From Antennarius striatus (lineage: Eukaryota > Chordata > Actinopteri > Lophiiformes > Antennariidae), in the NCBI RefSeq assembly GCF_040054535.1, contig NC_090781.1, forward strand, positions 7,919,482 through 7,983,481: DNA of 64,000 bases, written 5' to 3'. Within the stretch, counting starts at the first letter, position 1. Each line of letters starts with the position of its first letter. The position numbers were made by a program, and so were the translations under genes. Shown here in pieces: positions 25,964 through 37,872 of the stretch. The notes under the pieces were generated by a model. That model made no database searches, was not told where the DNA came from, and was given only the letters and a program-made list of their open reading frames with translations.

Positions 25964-26036
25964 TGCTTGAACAGGGACTTGAATCCTGGACCCTCAGATT
26001 AAAAGTCTGATGCTCTACCGACTGAGCTATCCGGGC
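25964..26036 (-). pseudogene. tRNA-Lys(TTT) pseudogene
   Basis: On the minus strand, GCCCGGATAGCTCAGTCGGT is followed by AGAGC, an anticodon arm TCAGA-CTTTTAA-TCTGA with anticodon TTT, and the B box TTCAAGTCC. This is the vertebrate tRNA-Lys(TTT) sequence almost unchanged. The acceptor stem has two mismatches (the 3' strand reads TTCAAGC where TTCGGGC is expected) and the T stem one (CAGGA against CCCTG). It is therefore more likely a decayed gene than a working one, although the A and B boxes look intact. It sits 11 bp downstream of the split tRNA-Glu. Confidence 0.8.
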
Positions 26037-26047
26037 TCTGCAAGTTC

Positions 26048-26103
26048 TTCCCTGACTGGGAATGTAAAAAGAATTTCCCCAAGAAGGACAAATAAAGTGC
26101 TGA

Positions 26104-26171
<68 letters not shown>

Positions 26172-26248
26172 GTTATTATTATTATTATTAATTGAACCCG
26201 GGCCGTGACGGTGAGAATGCAGAATCATAACCACTAGACCATCAGGGA
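26048..26248 (-). pseudogene. tRNA-Glu(CTC)-like gene split by a LINE tail in its T loop
   Basis: The 5' part on the minus strand (26248 down to 26191) reads TCCCTGATGGTCTAGTGGTT, with an anticodon loop TTCTCAC (anticodon CTC) and a T arm starting CCGGGTTCAATT. The 3' part (26063 to 26048) reads ATTCCCAGTCAGGGA, the matching T-stem and acceptor strand. The two parts are separated by about 127 bp: the 3' end of a retroelement (GAATTTCCCC ... AATAAAGTG) and its ATT repeats. The acceptor ends still pair. The sequence is thus a tRNA-Glu gene disrupted exactly at the B box. Confidence 0.75.
26064..26190 (+). mobile_element. 5'-truncated LINE/SINE 3' tail with (ATT)n
   Basis: The insert reads GTAAAAAGAATTTCCCCAAG, then GACAAATAAAGTGCTGATC and a long ATT run. 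The GAATTTCCCC...AATAAAGT style is a common 3' end of fish retroposons (compare 7485-7525, 50272-50300 and 59420-59438). An AAT is repeated on either side of the insert, as expected for a very short target duplication. Confidence 0.65.
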
Positions 26249-26320
26249 AAGATCCCGGCCTATATATTTGAATAAGCTCACTTGAAAACCTCATGGTGTC
26301 ACGTTTTAACTCCACCCACT
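26230..26320 (-). repeat. Repeat shared with 33706-33770, upstream of the tRNA-Glu
   Basis: The minus strand carries CGTGACACCATGAGGTTTTC AAGTGAGCTTATTCAAAT, which recurs on the plus strand at 33718-33757 with two or three changes. The 26-kb copy lies directly in front of the tRNA-Glu. No known family is recognised. Confidence 0.6.
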
Positions 26321-27534
26321 ACCTGTCAATCAAGTGCCAAACCAATCACAGCGCCCAACCAATCACGGCGCATATGCCGGAAGGAATTGCATGAACAATA
26401 CAACAATTATTCATACATTCACGTCCCTTGCACAGGTGGTGACCCCAGTTCTGGGTCAGACCAGGACGCGCTGCCTGCTGGTGGGAAAACTCTGTGATGG
26501 GTGCGCTTGGTTTATAATATCAATACAGTACATTTGTTTTCATATGTTTGGTATGAAGTCTGATATTATTGTTTTATCGTGGAATTTCCATGGGTTCCCG
26601 CTAGTATATATAGATATGTGTGTATTGCAATGGAATGTAATTACATTAATTAATTGTATGTAATTCCAAGTCTGTAACTGTAAGGATGCCTGTGGGGAAA
26701 CTTAAAACACAATTCTGCCACCAAGTGGTCATTGAGAGGAATAATCTTTACTAATACATTTTACGATCTGTTGTTGTTGCTCTTGTCAAACAATGAAATG
26801 AAGTTTCTGAATTCAGTTGAGAAAACACCCGTATCATGCTCATCCACTTGTGACCATCTGGTTTACATTTTGTTGTGTTTTAGATCGCAGTGCCTCTGAG
26901 GTCTACTCATGAGACAGGAGGGACATTTTCATCAACGTGTCTGTGGCTGTTTCAAAGGAATGTTTGTCAGGGTACCAAGAATCTTATGTTGAAACACACC
27001 AGGAAGGGAGCAAGATAAAGTTTTGCTACTCTTTTTCACGTCATATAAAACCTATTCCGCTACATAAGGTCAGAGAAGATGGAAACACTGGGGATTGAGG
27101 CAATTTTGCAAATAATTGGCTTTGGAGAACAGTTGAGAGCAAAGGGACTCTTTTATTTTAGTTTTAAAGGGTGTTTTGTTTGGGAGGTGTGGTAGGTTCT
27201 GTGGTAGCAGGAGTGAAGATGGGAGGGGTGGATAAACCATCCATTTACGGCCCCCATGACGCATCACAACTCATGACCTCAGAGTGCTGGTTCTTCCTTC
27301 TGCAGCTGAATGAAGATCATCAGCCAGAAGAATTAGAAACGTAATCCTCTCTGCTTGAGTAACTTCATGTTTGAATCATACTTACAGAGTGACAAATGAC
27401 AAATGTAATGTCAGACAAATGTGTACCAACGTAGAATATTGTGGTAACTACAATGACTGTAAAAGACTGGATGACTAGGAGCTTTATTCTAAGGGATTTA
27501 CTCTGAAGGAACAAAATTATGCATTCCACTAGGT
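26321..27534. other. Intergenic, nothing recognised
   Basis: Two CCAAT motifs occur close together (26341 and 26359, CCAATCAC in both), but no transcript is evident beside them. The rest is ordinary mixed sequence without coding potential. Confidence 0.35.
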
Positions 27535-27755
27535 CATGTCCAGAGGAGAGATAGTGAATATATTGGTAGAAGGATGCTGAGTTTTGAACTGCCAGAGAGG
27601 AGGCCTAGAGGAAGACCAAAGAGGAGGTTTATGGATGTAGTGAAAGAGGACATGAAGGTAGTTGGTGTGAGAGAAGAGGATGCAAAGGACAGGGTTAGAT
27701 GGAGGCAAACTGATTCACTGTGGCGACACCTGAAGGGAAAAGCCGAAAGGAGGAA
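27535..27755 (+). mobile_element. 5'-truncated RTE-type LINE, 3' end only
   Basis: Nearly identical to 16669-16885 of the full element: GTCCAGAGGAGAGATAGTGA ... and the tail GGGAAAAGCCGAAAGGA. It keeps only the last 60 or so codons, with the frame broken near GACACCTGA. This shows that the family was active in this genome more than once. Confidence 0.9.
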
Positions 27756-30269
27756 ATCATCACTTATTATACTGTATAAACTGGACACTGGACACACTGT
27801 TTTAGCTTGGATTTGCCTTGTTCTACATCAGGTAAAATCCCACAAACCACTGACCTGAGAAACCTACCTTAAATTATGCACTCATATAAATCACTGATCT
27901 CTAATGTTTGAGATCCTGTAGGAATTCAGTTCTGATCTCTGTTGGACCTTAAGATCTCTTTTGACCGCTTTTTGAGGAACCATCAACATATTTAAATCTC
28001 ATGTAAAACAACTTTATTCTCACAGACATTCCGCTGACACAACCAACCTTGAGCCCTTTATTAACCGATACCTAACTTTAGAGTGGCTTGTCTGGAAAAG
28101 TGTTTTTGGAGCTACCATACTTGGCCTGACCATGTGGGATATGTCTGTGCATACCTGATAATTCTGCAGCACTTACAACTTCTCTGAAAAAAATAAAAAA
28201 TGTGTAACCGTATTTGTATAACTGGTTTGTTGTGTCGCTTACTAGACGCACCTCTATTTTATTTTCTCCCACTAAACACATTTCCCTGCAGCTTTACATG
28301 AATAGGGTTAATGTAATGAAATACACCTCCATCCATCCAAGTCATCTTTAGTGCTCTCTTTGCTCGGCTGCGCCTTTTGAATAAGTTAACTCTTCCTTAT
28401 CCTGCAGTCTATAGTCTATGGACGGGGACTGAAAGCACCGGCGGTGCCAGTGTTGAATGAACGGGCAGGTGAGCGGCACCTGGGTCCTGTGTGACCAGCT
28501 GGGTGCGGTAAGATGACCGCTGCTTTGTGTGGTCTGAATAGAGATTAGAGACGCCGGGGTTAGGCACGGTGAACCCCGGAGGAACCTGTCTCTCTCAGGG
28601 CTTGGGTGCATATCTTACACTCTATCTGCTTGTCATTCATAAAAAGAAAGTCATGAACGCTTCAGCTGAACCACAGGCAGGGACTGCATGTCAACACAGA
28701 AGAAGAGAAAGAGATTGCTAAAAAAATTTTTTTTTAAATGCTTTTCTCATACCTCCACCCTGCCAACCCCCTCTATGTACCAGATTTCATTTCTATCCTT
28801 CCTGCTCTCTTATAGCTGGTCATAGATCCCTCTGAGGACATGAAGTCTTTGACAAGTCAGGCATGTCCGCTGCTCAGGCATTAATTGTCACCGGAAAGTC
28901 AAGAGTTTCGAACAGACAGAGAGCAGAAAATCACTTTTCTACAAAAACCCGACGCTATCTTGTTACACCTTAAGAATGACTCTTTGTTCGACCACACAGT
29001 TTGAATCATAGTTAGCAAATATAGATGCCAGCAATCTCTGAGGCTCGTATGCAGAAGGTTTGTCACAGTGATCAGGCAAGCATTACAACTGTACTGATTT
29101 GAGGGAGATTAGCTGGTTCTTTTAACAAACAGCTCAGGTTTAGTAACTGTTGAATGAGAAGATTATCAGTGCTCTTGAGACTAAAGCTTCCTTGTGGAAC
29201 TTTATCAAGTACCAGGACATGGTACATACTTAGCTCCCAGTGCTGCATGCCAAGTTGCAGAATAAGACGTAAGCCTTTTTCAATTAAATGCTGCTTTCAA
29301 ATCATAAATTTGTATAACCATGAGAGGCATTTTAAATATTAAAGCTCTGTAAAATACCGTTTTTCCTGTTCTATCTGTATAATGAATACTGTATTTGAAA
29401 AACGGGCTGTTGTAGGACCCTGGTCCCTGTCACAGAGCCTTGATAGCAAGTTGGATGTTGAAGAAATACCCCCCGTATCAGGTGACCCATTGCCCCATGG
29501 CCCTTGCCCCTCTCTTAGCTCAGAACGAGAGCCTGCTCCTCATGGGCGCTGTATCCCGTGTCACAAAAGCACCTTTCTGCACAACAGGGGTACAGAGAAT
29601 GGTCCACAGCACAGTGGTTCTTCTTGGGTTGGTTCCAGCCTGCCATAGATGGATTTCAGACCTCCCCCTGTGTGTCTAGCAAACACCCTCATTGGTAAGG
29701 TTGTTCTTTCGCCAAAGTCTGACAGAGATATCAGAGAGACCTGAAGCTCCTGGGTCTGCCTCCAAACGACCGCTGGAAAGGATAAATGACCGTACCACTT
29801 ATGCATAACTGGGTGAGTGTTATCTGTCTTCTTAAATCATGTATTTTGCACAGAAAGATGAGTGTCAGCGTAATCGGTAGCCAATCACAAAATAAGTCAT
29901 GTTTAAAGAATCACATTTACATTTAGCAGCATGCTGAACTTCAGTGATGTCCCATCAGTTCTATAGGAAACTTACCATTGCAGGTAGTGACTGAAGTAGC
30001 TAATTAATGATGATAGAATCAGCTATAATGGTCAAAATGAAGACTCCTGAAGTCACATTGGTATATGACCGAGAAGCAAACACAACTGCAACCTGAACTT
30101 TACAAGCATAGTAAGAAATGGACACGGAAAAAGAACGGTAAAATGACAATGGTTGATGAAAAGGCATGTGGCATTACTGGTTGTGAGTGTTTTTCATTGA
30201 TAAACTGCTTCTACTGAGTTTCCACTGTTTTTAGAATATCTAGGCCCTTGTAGATGGAAAATAAAATTA
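27756..30269. other. Intergenic upstream of otolin-1, nothing recognised
   Basis: No gene seen. Open frames (28348-28611 minus, 29382-29679 plus) show no recognisable motif. Promoter elements for otol1 could not be placed by eye. Confidence 0.4.
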
Positions 30270-30332
30270 GTGCAGACAGTGAGACATAAAGTGTCATGTA
30301 CAAATTCATTTGTTCTCAGATTCCAGTCAAGC

Positions 30333-33115
30333 ATGAGGACTGTCTCCTGTCAGTTGTCCCTTGTGGCTGTGGTTGTGGTCACACTGGTTGTGGTGTCTGG
30401 CATTGAAGGTAAAACAACACAGAAACCAAAGTACCAGTACACAAAGAAGCCCGTTCCTCAGATCACAGTGCACAGCCCTCTGACCACCAGCATGACCAAG
30501 ACTCACAAGACAGTCCCAAGTGCAAAACCTGTGGAGCCCCATCAGCCGCCCAAGACAGAGAAGACCACCTATCCAAGTCATGCCATTCCAAACGACTACA
30601 CACAAAGCACAGAGACCCCTGGTGTTGGCCCTGAGAACTTCACCCTAGATTACAACGAATGCTACTTTAACTTCTGTGAGTGCTGCCCACCAGAGAGGGG
30701 CCCCAGAGGGCCAAAGGGAGACAGAGGCCCAGAAGGTACAAGGCACATTGTTAAAATGCAGAAAATAAATTCAAGTATTTTGTGTCCGTTTTAAGCATCT
30801 ACAACATTTCCTGTTGTTGTTTATCCAGGGATACCAGGTGAAAGAGGACCTACTGGAGCCACTGGTTTACCAGGACCACCAGGAGTGAGTGGTCGTATGG
30901 GACTTAAGGGAGACAAAGGTAAATTTAATTGATATAATACACATTTAAATCATGCAAAAACACAAAAAACACATTATATTTTCATATATTGAACTTAGGC
31001 AGAACAAATTCAATGGTATATTGTGTTATATATTAGAAAGACTGTGAATTGGGGGCGGCAGGGTGGTGCAGTAGCTCTGTCGCTGCTCAGGAAGGCGGTT
31101 TCGGGTTTGAGTGCCGCTCTGTGTGGAGTTTGCATGTTCTCCCCATGTCTGTGTGGGTTCTCTCCGGCTTCCGCCTGCCTCAAAAACATGTAGTTCAGGT
31201 GGATTGATCGGTTCCAAATTGTCCATATGTGTGAGTGTGCATGAGTGGTTGTTCGTTTTTCATGTGGTTCCGCGATGTGCTAGCAACGTGTTCGGAGCAT
31301 TTCCCTGCCTCATGCCAGTAAGTCTGCTGGGATAGAGTCCAGAAACCCCCATGAAACGCGAAAGCAGAGAAAGTGGTACAAAAAATGAATGAATGAATGA
31401 AAGAAATGAGATGATTGGTCTGAGCACCCACACTACATACTGTCACTTAGTAAGTCTGGTCAGTACAACGAGCTGCAACTGAATGTGTTGAACAGTTCTA
31501 ACTGAATGCAGTAGTGTGTGCATTGTGTTTCTCCTCCAAGCATTTGGATCAAGGAGAGTTTATTCACTTTGGAAATTTACTGAACAATTCCAGGCTTTGG
31601 AGTTTTGTGACTCATTGGGCCTCTAGGTAAACTGTATGCTGACAAACGTTCTTCCTCAAAAGTAAAAAACTAATATGATAATTTGATATGGTTACTTAAG
31701 GGCGGCACGGTGGCGCAGTGGGTAGCACCGTCGCCGCATAGCAAGGCAGTTCCCAGTTCAAGTGCCGCTCTGTGTTGAGTTTGCATGTTCTTTCCTTGTC
31801 TGTGTGGGTTCTCTCCGGGTTCTCTGGCTTCCTCCCACCTCCATAAACATGCACCTCATAATATTTGGCCGGTCTCAAATTGCCCGTGCATGTGGCTCTG
31901 CGGTGTAATAGCGTTACACCTGGAGTGTACCCTGCCTCACGCTTCCAGTTGGCTGGGATAGGCTCCATTAACCCTGCAATTCGCAACAGCGGAAAAATTG
32001 GGTATAAAAAATGAATGAATGGTTACTTAAACATGAGTTTTACTTTGTCAATTTCTTAGGTGAACAAGGCGAGAGAGGAGATATTGGGATAGATGGGCCA
32101 CCTGGAGCCCCTGGGAAACCAGGACAAAGAGGTATTAACATTCAACATGTGGCCTTGAATCATTTTACATTCACATTTGTTTTAACAGTTCTGACAAAGT
32201 TTCACTTCTCTTACAGGTGAGATTGGCTGGAAAGGTGAGAAAGGTCAAACAGGGCTGACAGGTGTCAAAGGGGGAAGTGGTGAAAAAGGGGAACCTGGCC
32301 AAAATGGAAATGCAGGTGAGAAAGGAGAACCGGGAAAAGAGGGGCCAGCTGGGCCTCCAGGAGTTGCTGTTGAATCAGGTCCGAAAGGAGAAAAGGGGGA
32401 TAAGGGGGAGTGTGGCACATTTGGAGAGAGAGGACAGAAAGGTGAGAGAGGAGATGCTGGGCCCCCAGGCATCCCAGGGGTAATGGGTGTTCCAGGAATG
32501 AATGGAAAGCATGGCTCCCCAGGTCCTGTGGGTGTCCGAGGGGATCCAGGACCTCCTGGACCACAGGGAGAACCAGGGGTCAGAGGATCTCAGGGGCCAG
32601 AGGGCCTACGAGGGATACCTGGAACAAAAGGGGAAAGAGGTTACACAGGGATGAGAGGAGACAGGGGTTTCCGTGGATTCAAAGGGTCAAGGGGATCATG
32701 GGTTCCTCAGAAACGCTCAGCCTTTAGTGTAGGTATTTCTCCAAGAAAGTCATTCCCTCCTTCTGGCTTCCCTATTCGTTTTGACAAAGTCTTCTACAAT
32801 GAGGAGAACCACTTTAATTTAACTTCTAACAGCTTCACATGCGTCTATGCCGGGGTTTACGTGTTCTCCTTCCACATCACCGTACGCAATCAGCCACTGC
32901 GAGCCACACTGGTGGTGAATGGGTCACGGCGGGTAAGGACACGAGACTCTCTGTATGGTCAAGACATCGACCAGGCATCCACTCTCGTGGTGCTGCGGCT
33001 AGCAGTGGGCGATCAGGTGTGGATGGAGACGTTCAGAGACTGGAATGGGGCTTACGCCAGCAGTGAGGATGACAGCATCTTCTCTGGATTCCTGCTTTAC
33101 TCAGACAAGCCCTGA
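30333..33115 (+). CDS. otol1: Otolin-1, inner-ear short-chain collagen with C1q head (complete)
   Basis: Otolin-1 is a secreted collagen X/VIII-like protein forming the scaffold of fish otoliths and mammalian otoconia. Coding exons: 30333-30735, 30829-30918, 32060-32131, 32217-33115. Each junction falls after the first base of a Gly codon, giving 487 residues (human 477). A signal peptide occupies residues 1-23 (MRTVSCQLSLVAVVVVTLVV). A Pro/Thr-rich N-terminal segment ends in a cysteine cluster, NECYFNFCECCPPE. Gly-X-Y repeats run from about 124 to 350, with one interruption containing a cysteine (GECGTFGERG). The C-terminal C1q domain has FDKVFYNEENHF, CVYAGVYVFSFHITV, GDQVWME and FSGFLLYSDKP. 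The start is the Met before the signal peptide rather than one 21 codons upstream. Two SINEs sit in intron 2. Confidence 0.96.
31051..31403 (+). mobile_element. V-SINE-like tRNA-derived SINE (otol1 intron 2)
   Basis: Head GGCGGCAGGGTGGTGCAGTA followed by a body with GTGTGGAGTTTGCATGTTCT, the conserved core of fish V-SINEs (DANA/Mermaid-like), and a GAATGAAT tail. It is more diverged than its neighbour at 31700. Clean target duplications were not found. Confidence 0.7.
31700..32018 (+). mobile_element. V-SINE-like SINE with 12-bp target duplication (otol1 intron 2)
   Basis: Head GGCGGCACGGTGGCGCAGTG, core GAGTTTGCATGTTCTTTCC, 3' part TGGGATAGGCTCCATTAACC and an AATGAATGA tail. The element is flanked by ATGGTTACTTAA at 31688-31699 and 32019-32030, so the insertion is well bounded and fairly young. 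Confidence 0.85.
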
Positions 33116-33390
33116 TATCCAACTGAAAACATCTCCTGCAGGACTGTTTCAACATGACTACATCCATGACCAGGCAAAATACTGGGGGTGCTACACTTTG
33201 CTCATCATTCATGAACTGCTCCAAAGCACTGCACACTAGTTTGGAAATTTAAAGACTGGCAATATGAAGACCATATTTATTGTTATCACTGCACCAATAT
33301 CTTCTGTGTTCTTATTCTATTTACTTTACTTTGTTTAATTAAAAAACAGAAACAAAAAACAAATTAATTAAGTACAACAATGACATACGC
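33116..33390. other. otol1: Otolin-1 3' UTR
   Basis: Follows the TGA of otolin-1. No canonical AATAAA is obvious before the microsatellite cluster. Confidence 0.4.
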
Positions 33391-34010
<620 letters not shown>

Positions 34011-34596
34011 AAGTAATCCTGAACAATTAAATTTATATTTATCGTTATTAGATGCAGTGAAACCCTTACTTAATCGTCTAACCCTAAAAGGGCCTTTACT
34101 TCATTTGTTCCTTGTTCCTCCTGACTTCCTCTTCTATAAATGCTGTCGTATTCATCCTGACCACTCCATCCATCTGTCCATACCATAGCTGATAACCTCA
34201 GCTATCTATAGTTAATAACACAAAATGAGGACTAGAAACCCAGTATACAAGGTACATCACTTTGAAAAACAATTTCGTACTGTACTCTATCAATGTAAGA
34301 AGTATTGATGTACAATAGGGATGTAAAATTTTATTGTGAATGATCAAAAATAAAATCCAGTAGTGCCTACTGTTTATGGAATGTTTCATTAGGTACAAAC
34401 AATTTTATACAAATGAGATCATGAAATTGATGCTTTGAAATTTGTGGCAAAAAGACATCATATTTAATCACATGAAACATGCTCAATGACCCTATATTTA
34501 TGACTGATATCTGATGGCAAGAAATAGAACCATCACAAATGTTCACTCTGATTTGGGGTCATTAATTTTATAATTGTCTGCATACATGCTGAATAA

Positions 34597-34710
34597 TCAC
34601 CATTGGTAGTTCCTGAGGTACCCTGATTCCTCAGTCATACCACTCGATTCTTCAGACAAATCAATAAGTTCGTCCGGTATGTCACCGGATTCTTCAGACA
34701 TGTCAATATA
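34597..34710 (-). other. Former C-terminal extension of the Fc-receptor-like gene (now 3' UTR)
   Basis: Beyond the TAA of the upstream gene the same frame stays open for 37 codons: YIDMSEESGDIPDELIDLSE, then a non-repeat end TEESGYLRNYQW and TGA at 34599-34597. The repeat pattern continues through the stop, so this was coding until recently. Confidence 0.7.
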
Positions 34711-35870
34711 TTAATCTGGTATTTCACCGGATTCTTCAGACATATCAATATATTCATCTGGTATTTCACCGGATTCTTCAGACATATCAATATATTCATC
34801 TGGTATTTCACCGGATTCTTCAGACATATCAATATATTCATCTGGTATTTCACCGGATTCTTCAGACATATCAATATATTCATCTGGTATTTCACCGGAT
34901 TCTTCAGACATATCAATATATTCATCTGGTATTTCACCGGATTCTTCAGACATATCAATGTATTCATCTGGTATTTCACCGGATTCTTCAGACATATCAA
35001 TATATTCATCTGGTATGTCACCAGATTCTTCAGAACTGTCAATAAATTCCTCTGATATGTCACCAGATTCTTCAGAACTGTCAATAAATTCCTCTGATAT
35101 GTCACCAGATTCTTCAGAACTGTCAATAAATTCCTCTGGTATGTCACCAGATTCTTCAGAACTGTCAATAAATTCCTCTGGTATGTCACCAGATTCTTCA
35201 GAACTGTCAATAAATTCCTCTGGTATGTCACCAGATTCTTCAGAACTGTCAATAAATTCCTCTGGTACGTCACCAGATTCTTCAGAACTGTCAATAAATT
35301 CCTCTGGTACGTCACCAGATTCTTCAGAACTGTCAATAAATTCCTCTGGTACGTCACCAGATTCTTCAGACACGTCATCAACTTCCTTCAGCATGTCATC
35401 ATTCTCTCCAGTCACATTGTATTCTACAAGCAACTCACCAAATTCCTCAGGTATACCTTCAGATTCTAAAACAAACCTACCAAAATCTCCAGACACGTAA
35501 CCAGATTCTCCAGACACGTAACCAGATTCTCCAGACACATAACCAGATTCTCCAGACACGTAACCAGATTCTCCAGACACGTAACCAGATTCTCCAGACA
35601 CGTAACCAGATTCTCCAGACACGTAACCAGATTCTCCAGACACATAACCAGATTCTCCAGACATGTAACCAGATTCTCCAGATACATAACCAGATTCTTC
35701 AGACAAGTAAGGAGATTCTCCTGACACGTAACCAGATTCTCCAAACATATAATGAGATTCTTCAGGCACGAAACCAGGTTTTTCAGACATGTCTCCAAAC
35801 TCTCCAGACACGTAACCATTTTCTCCAGACACGTAATCAGATTCTCCAGACACGTAACCAGATTCCTGGG
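34711..35870 (-). repeat. Coding minisatellite, 21-bp and 42-bp units
   Basis: Contiguous direct repeats without spacers. About 35490-35690: 21-bp units encoding ESGYVSG. About 35025-35365: eight 42-bp units encoding SEESGD(V/I)(P/S)EEFIDS. About 34711-35025: seven 42-bp units encoding SEESG(D/E)IPDEYIDM. Neighbouring units are often identical at the DNA level, showing recent expansion or conversion. The 42-bp units look like doubled 21-bp units. Confidence 0.95.
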
Positions 35871-37872
35871 GGGAGTGTGGTGATGTAGGAGAAGGAGCTA
35901 AAGGCCAGGGGTCTGTGGGTTGTCTATTCGAAGACGTCGTCATCTTTGGTCCTATTGGGTCGGAGATAAGTTGACCTCAAAAGTTTCAAAATAGCTGAGC
36001 AACATTTCACAAGCACGACTATTCAATTAGAGACAGTTAGAGATTTAAAGTCTAAATCTGATGTTGAGGACAAACGTCAGGCTATATTTGGAGGAAAGTA
36101 GGCCTACCTGGCTCTTGTTCAAATCTTCTGGGCTCACTCTTCTTCGTGAGACCAAGTTTAAGCACGTTGGTCATGCAGCTGTATTCTCCTGGAGCTCGTT
36201 TGACCCTTGTGTTGTTTTCTGAGGATGCCATTCCTAGACGTTTGTTGTCCTTATAGAAATAATAGTATACAGGAGGGGCAGGAGCACGGGCGTTGTATTG
36301 GTGGTGACAGATGAGAATCAATAGACCAAAGGAATTCAAGGTTTCTCCATCAATCTCCAAGACTGGTTGTGAAAGAATCTCTAAGAACAGAAGAAGAAAA
36401 AAACTAGTTTCAATTATTGGGAACAGGATCAATTTAAATAATTCTTTTCAACATGTGACCTGAATGCACAACCACACACAGCATACACACTCACCTAAAA
36501 CCTGCACTGGAGTGTCGGCTGAAATTACAGAGTGTGTTAACATGTTTTTGTCCCACGAAGCTCTGCAGGAATACATTCCTTGATCCTCTAAAGATGCATT
36601 GGCCACGTATAAATGTGTGTTTGGACCCCTCGTAACTTCAACACCATCTTTGTACAGAATCACTTCATTAACTTTGCGTGTTCCTCTGACGCGACATGTG
36701 AACTCCATCACGTCTCCAACAAGGCTGGCATGACGTGGCCCCTGTAGAATAGCCCACCCACCTGTGGAGCAATCACAAAGTCATGTCAGAACAGTATCTT
36801 ATGGTCTTATATTCATATTCATATTGGGAAATAAACAGCAAAAACACATGAAACATCATATAATGATTTGAAAAAAGGAAAGGAAAACACGTGTTAAGCA
36901 ATTTACATTTTTATTGTTAAAAGTCCAGTGTGTAAAGTTTAGTGACAAGCATGTAGGAGAGTCTGCAGTGGACTTTTAAAGCCATTCTTTGGTTGATCTC
37001 TTCTAGGCTTTCAATATAACGGGTAAAAATAATGTGGAAATGGACCCACTTCCACTGTGTGAAAAATTGTAATTCTAACATAATGAAGCACATTCTTTAG
37101 TTTCAGGTGATGGATAATATATCAAAAAACTGGGAATACTAAAAATTATGCTTCATTTCTGCATTATGAGTCCGTAAATCCCAATACTGTACTTTAAATG
37201 GAAGAGCAGGTTTAGGAAAAGGTTTTTATTATATTATAAAATAAGATCTTACCATCCACTGTGATTCCTCTCGGTTCACTCTGGAGGGTGTGTTGTTTTC
37301 CCACCAATGAATTCCTCACCCCCTGGCAGTAAAATTTCCCACTCTCCGTAATGTGGGCATTCCACAGAACGAGGTGCTCCTCAGTGCTTGGGAGCTGCTC
37401 AGATCCTCTGAACCAAAGGTAACTCCATGTGAAGTTATGGACATCTGGAACTGTGCATTTCAGCCTTACGCTCTCCCCAGAGAAGATTCTTGTATCCCCT
37501 GATACCAGCTCCACTATAGGTTTCAATGAGTTCAGGAGGGCTACGGAGACAAATATATAAATGTTAAGAAGCATTATCTAAATCATAATTTGTATAATTT
37601 CACAGTAATCACTGATCGCGGAGGTTTATTTTCAAAATGTACTTAAAATCTTAATTAGCACAAATCTATGCTTATAAATGATTTTTCATATCTAAATTTA
37701 TTTCTAAGATGGTTTTGAACTTACCCTGAGGGACCACAACCTGTAAAAGTGTTGAAAGAACTGAAAAAGAAACAGAATAAAGCATAAGACAGACCGAAAT
37801 ATAACATTTGAAATAGTGAGATTGTAAATGAATAGCAGAACACTCACCAAGAAAGAAAATTGTCGTGTTCAT
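34711..37872 (-). CDS. Fc-receptor-like Ig protein with acidic tandem-repeat tail
   Basis: Six coding exons: 37872-37848, 37760-37725, 37540-37253, 36761-36495, 36380-36108, 35951-34711, all joined after the first codon base; 709 residues. The two small 5' exons encode a signal peptide (MNTTIFFLVLSTLLQVVV), the layout typical of FcR/FCRL genes. Three Ig-like domains follow, one exon each: RLKCTVPD...GKFYCQG, EFTCRVRG...GMYSCRAS, and LLILICHHQ...PGEYSCMT. The last exon gives a Pro/Ser linker and about 370 residues of acidic repeats: heptads of ESGYVSG (about ten regular ones), then 14-mers SEESGDVPEEFIDS and SEESGEIPDEYIDM. There is no transmembrane segment, so it is probably secreted. The stop is GAA-to-TAA inside a repeat. 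The FCRL assignment rests on domain style and exon phase; binding of immunoglobulin is not shown. Confidence 0.82.

Noticed and set aside
26334-26400. Two close CCAAT boxes as a promoter
   Set aside because: No transcript, TATA or conserved exon was found on either side; the motifs may be chance or part of the repeat upstream of the tRNA-Glu.
34635-35381. Long frames in other phases of the same repeat (248 residues minus strand, 180 plus strand, 117 minus strand)
   Set aside because: They are shadows of the tandem repeat. Only one frame joins the Ig exons through a spliced acceptor in correct phase.
34711-35870. Regular 21/42-bp direct repeats resembling a CRISPR array
   Set aside because: Units are contiguous without unique spacers, keep a reading frame on the minus strand, and the host is a vertebrate.
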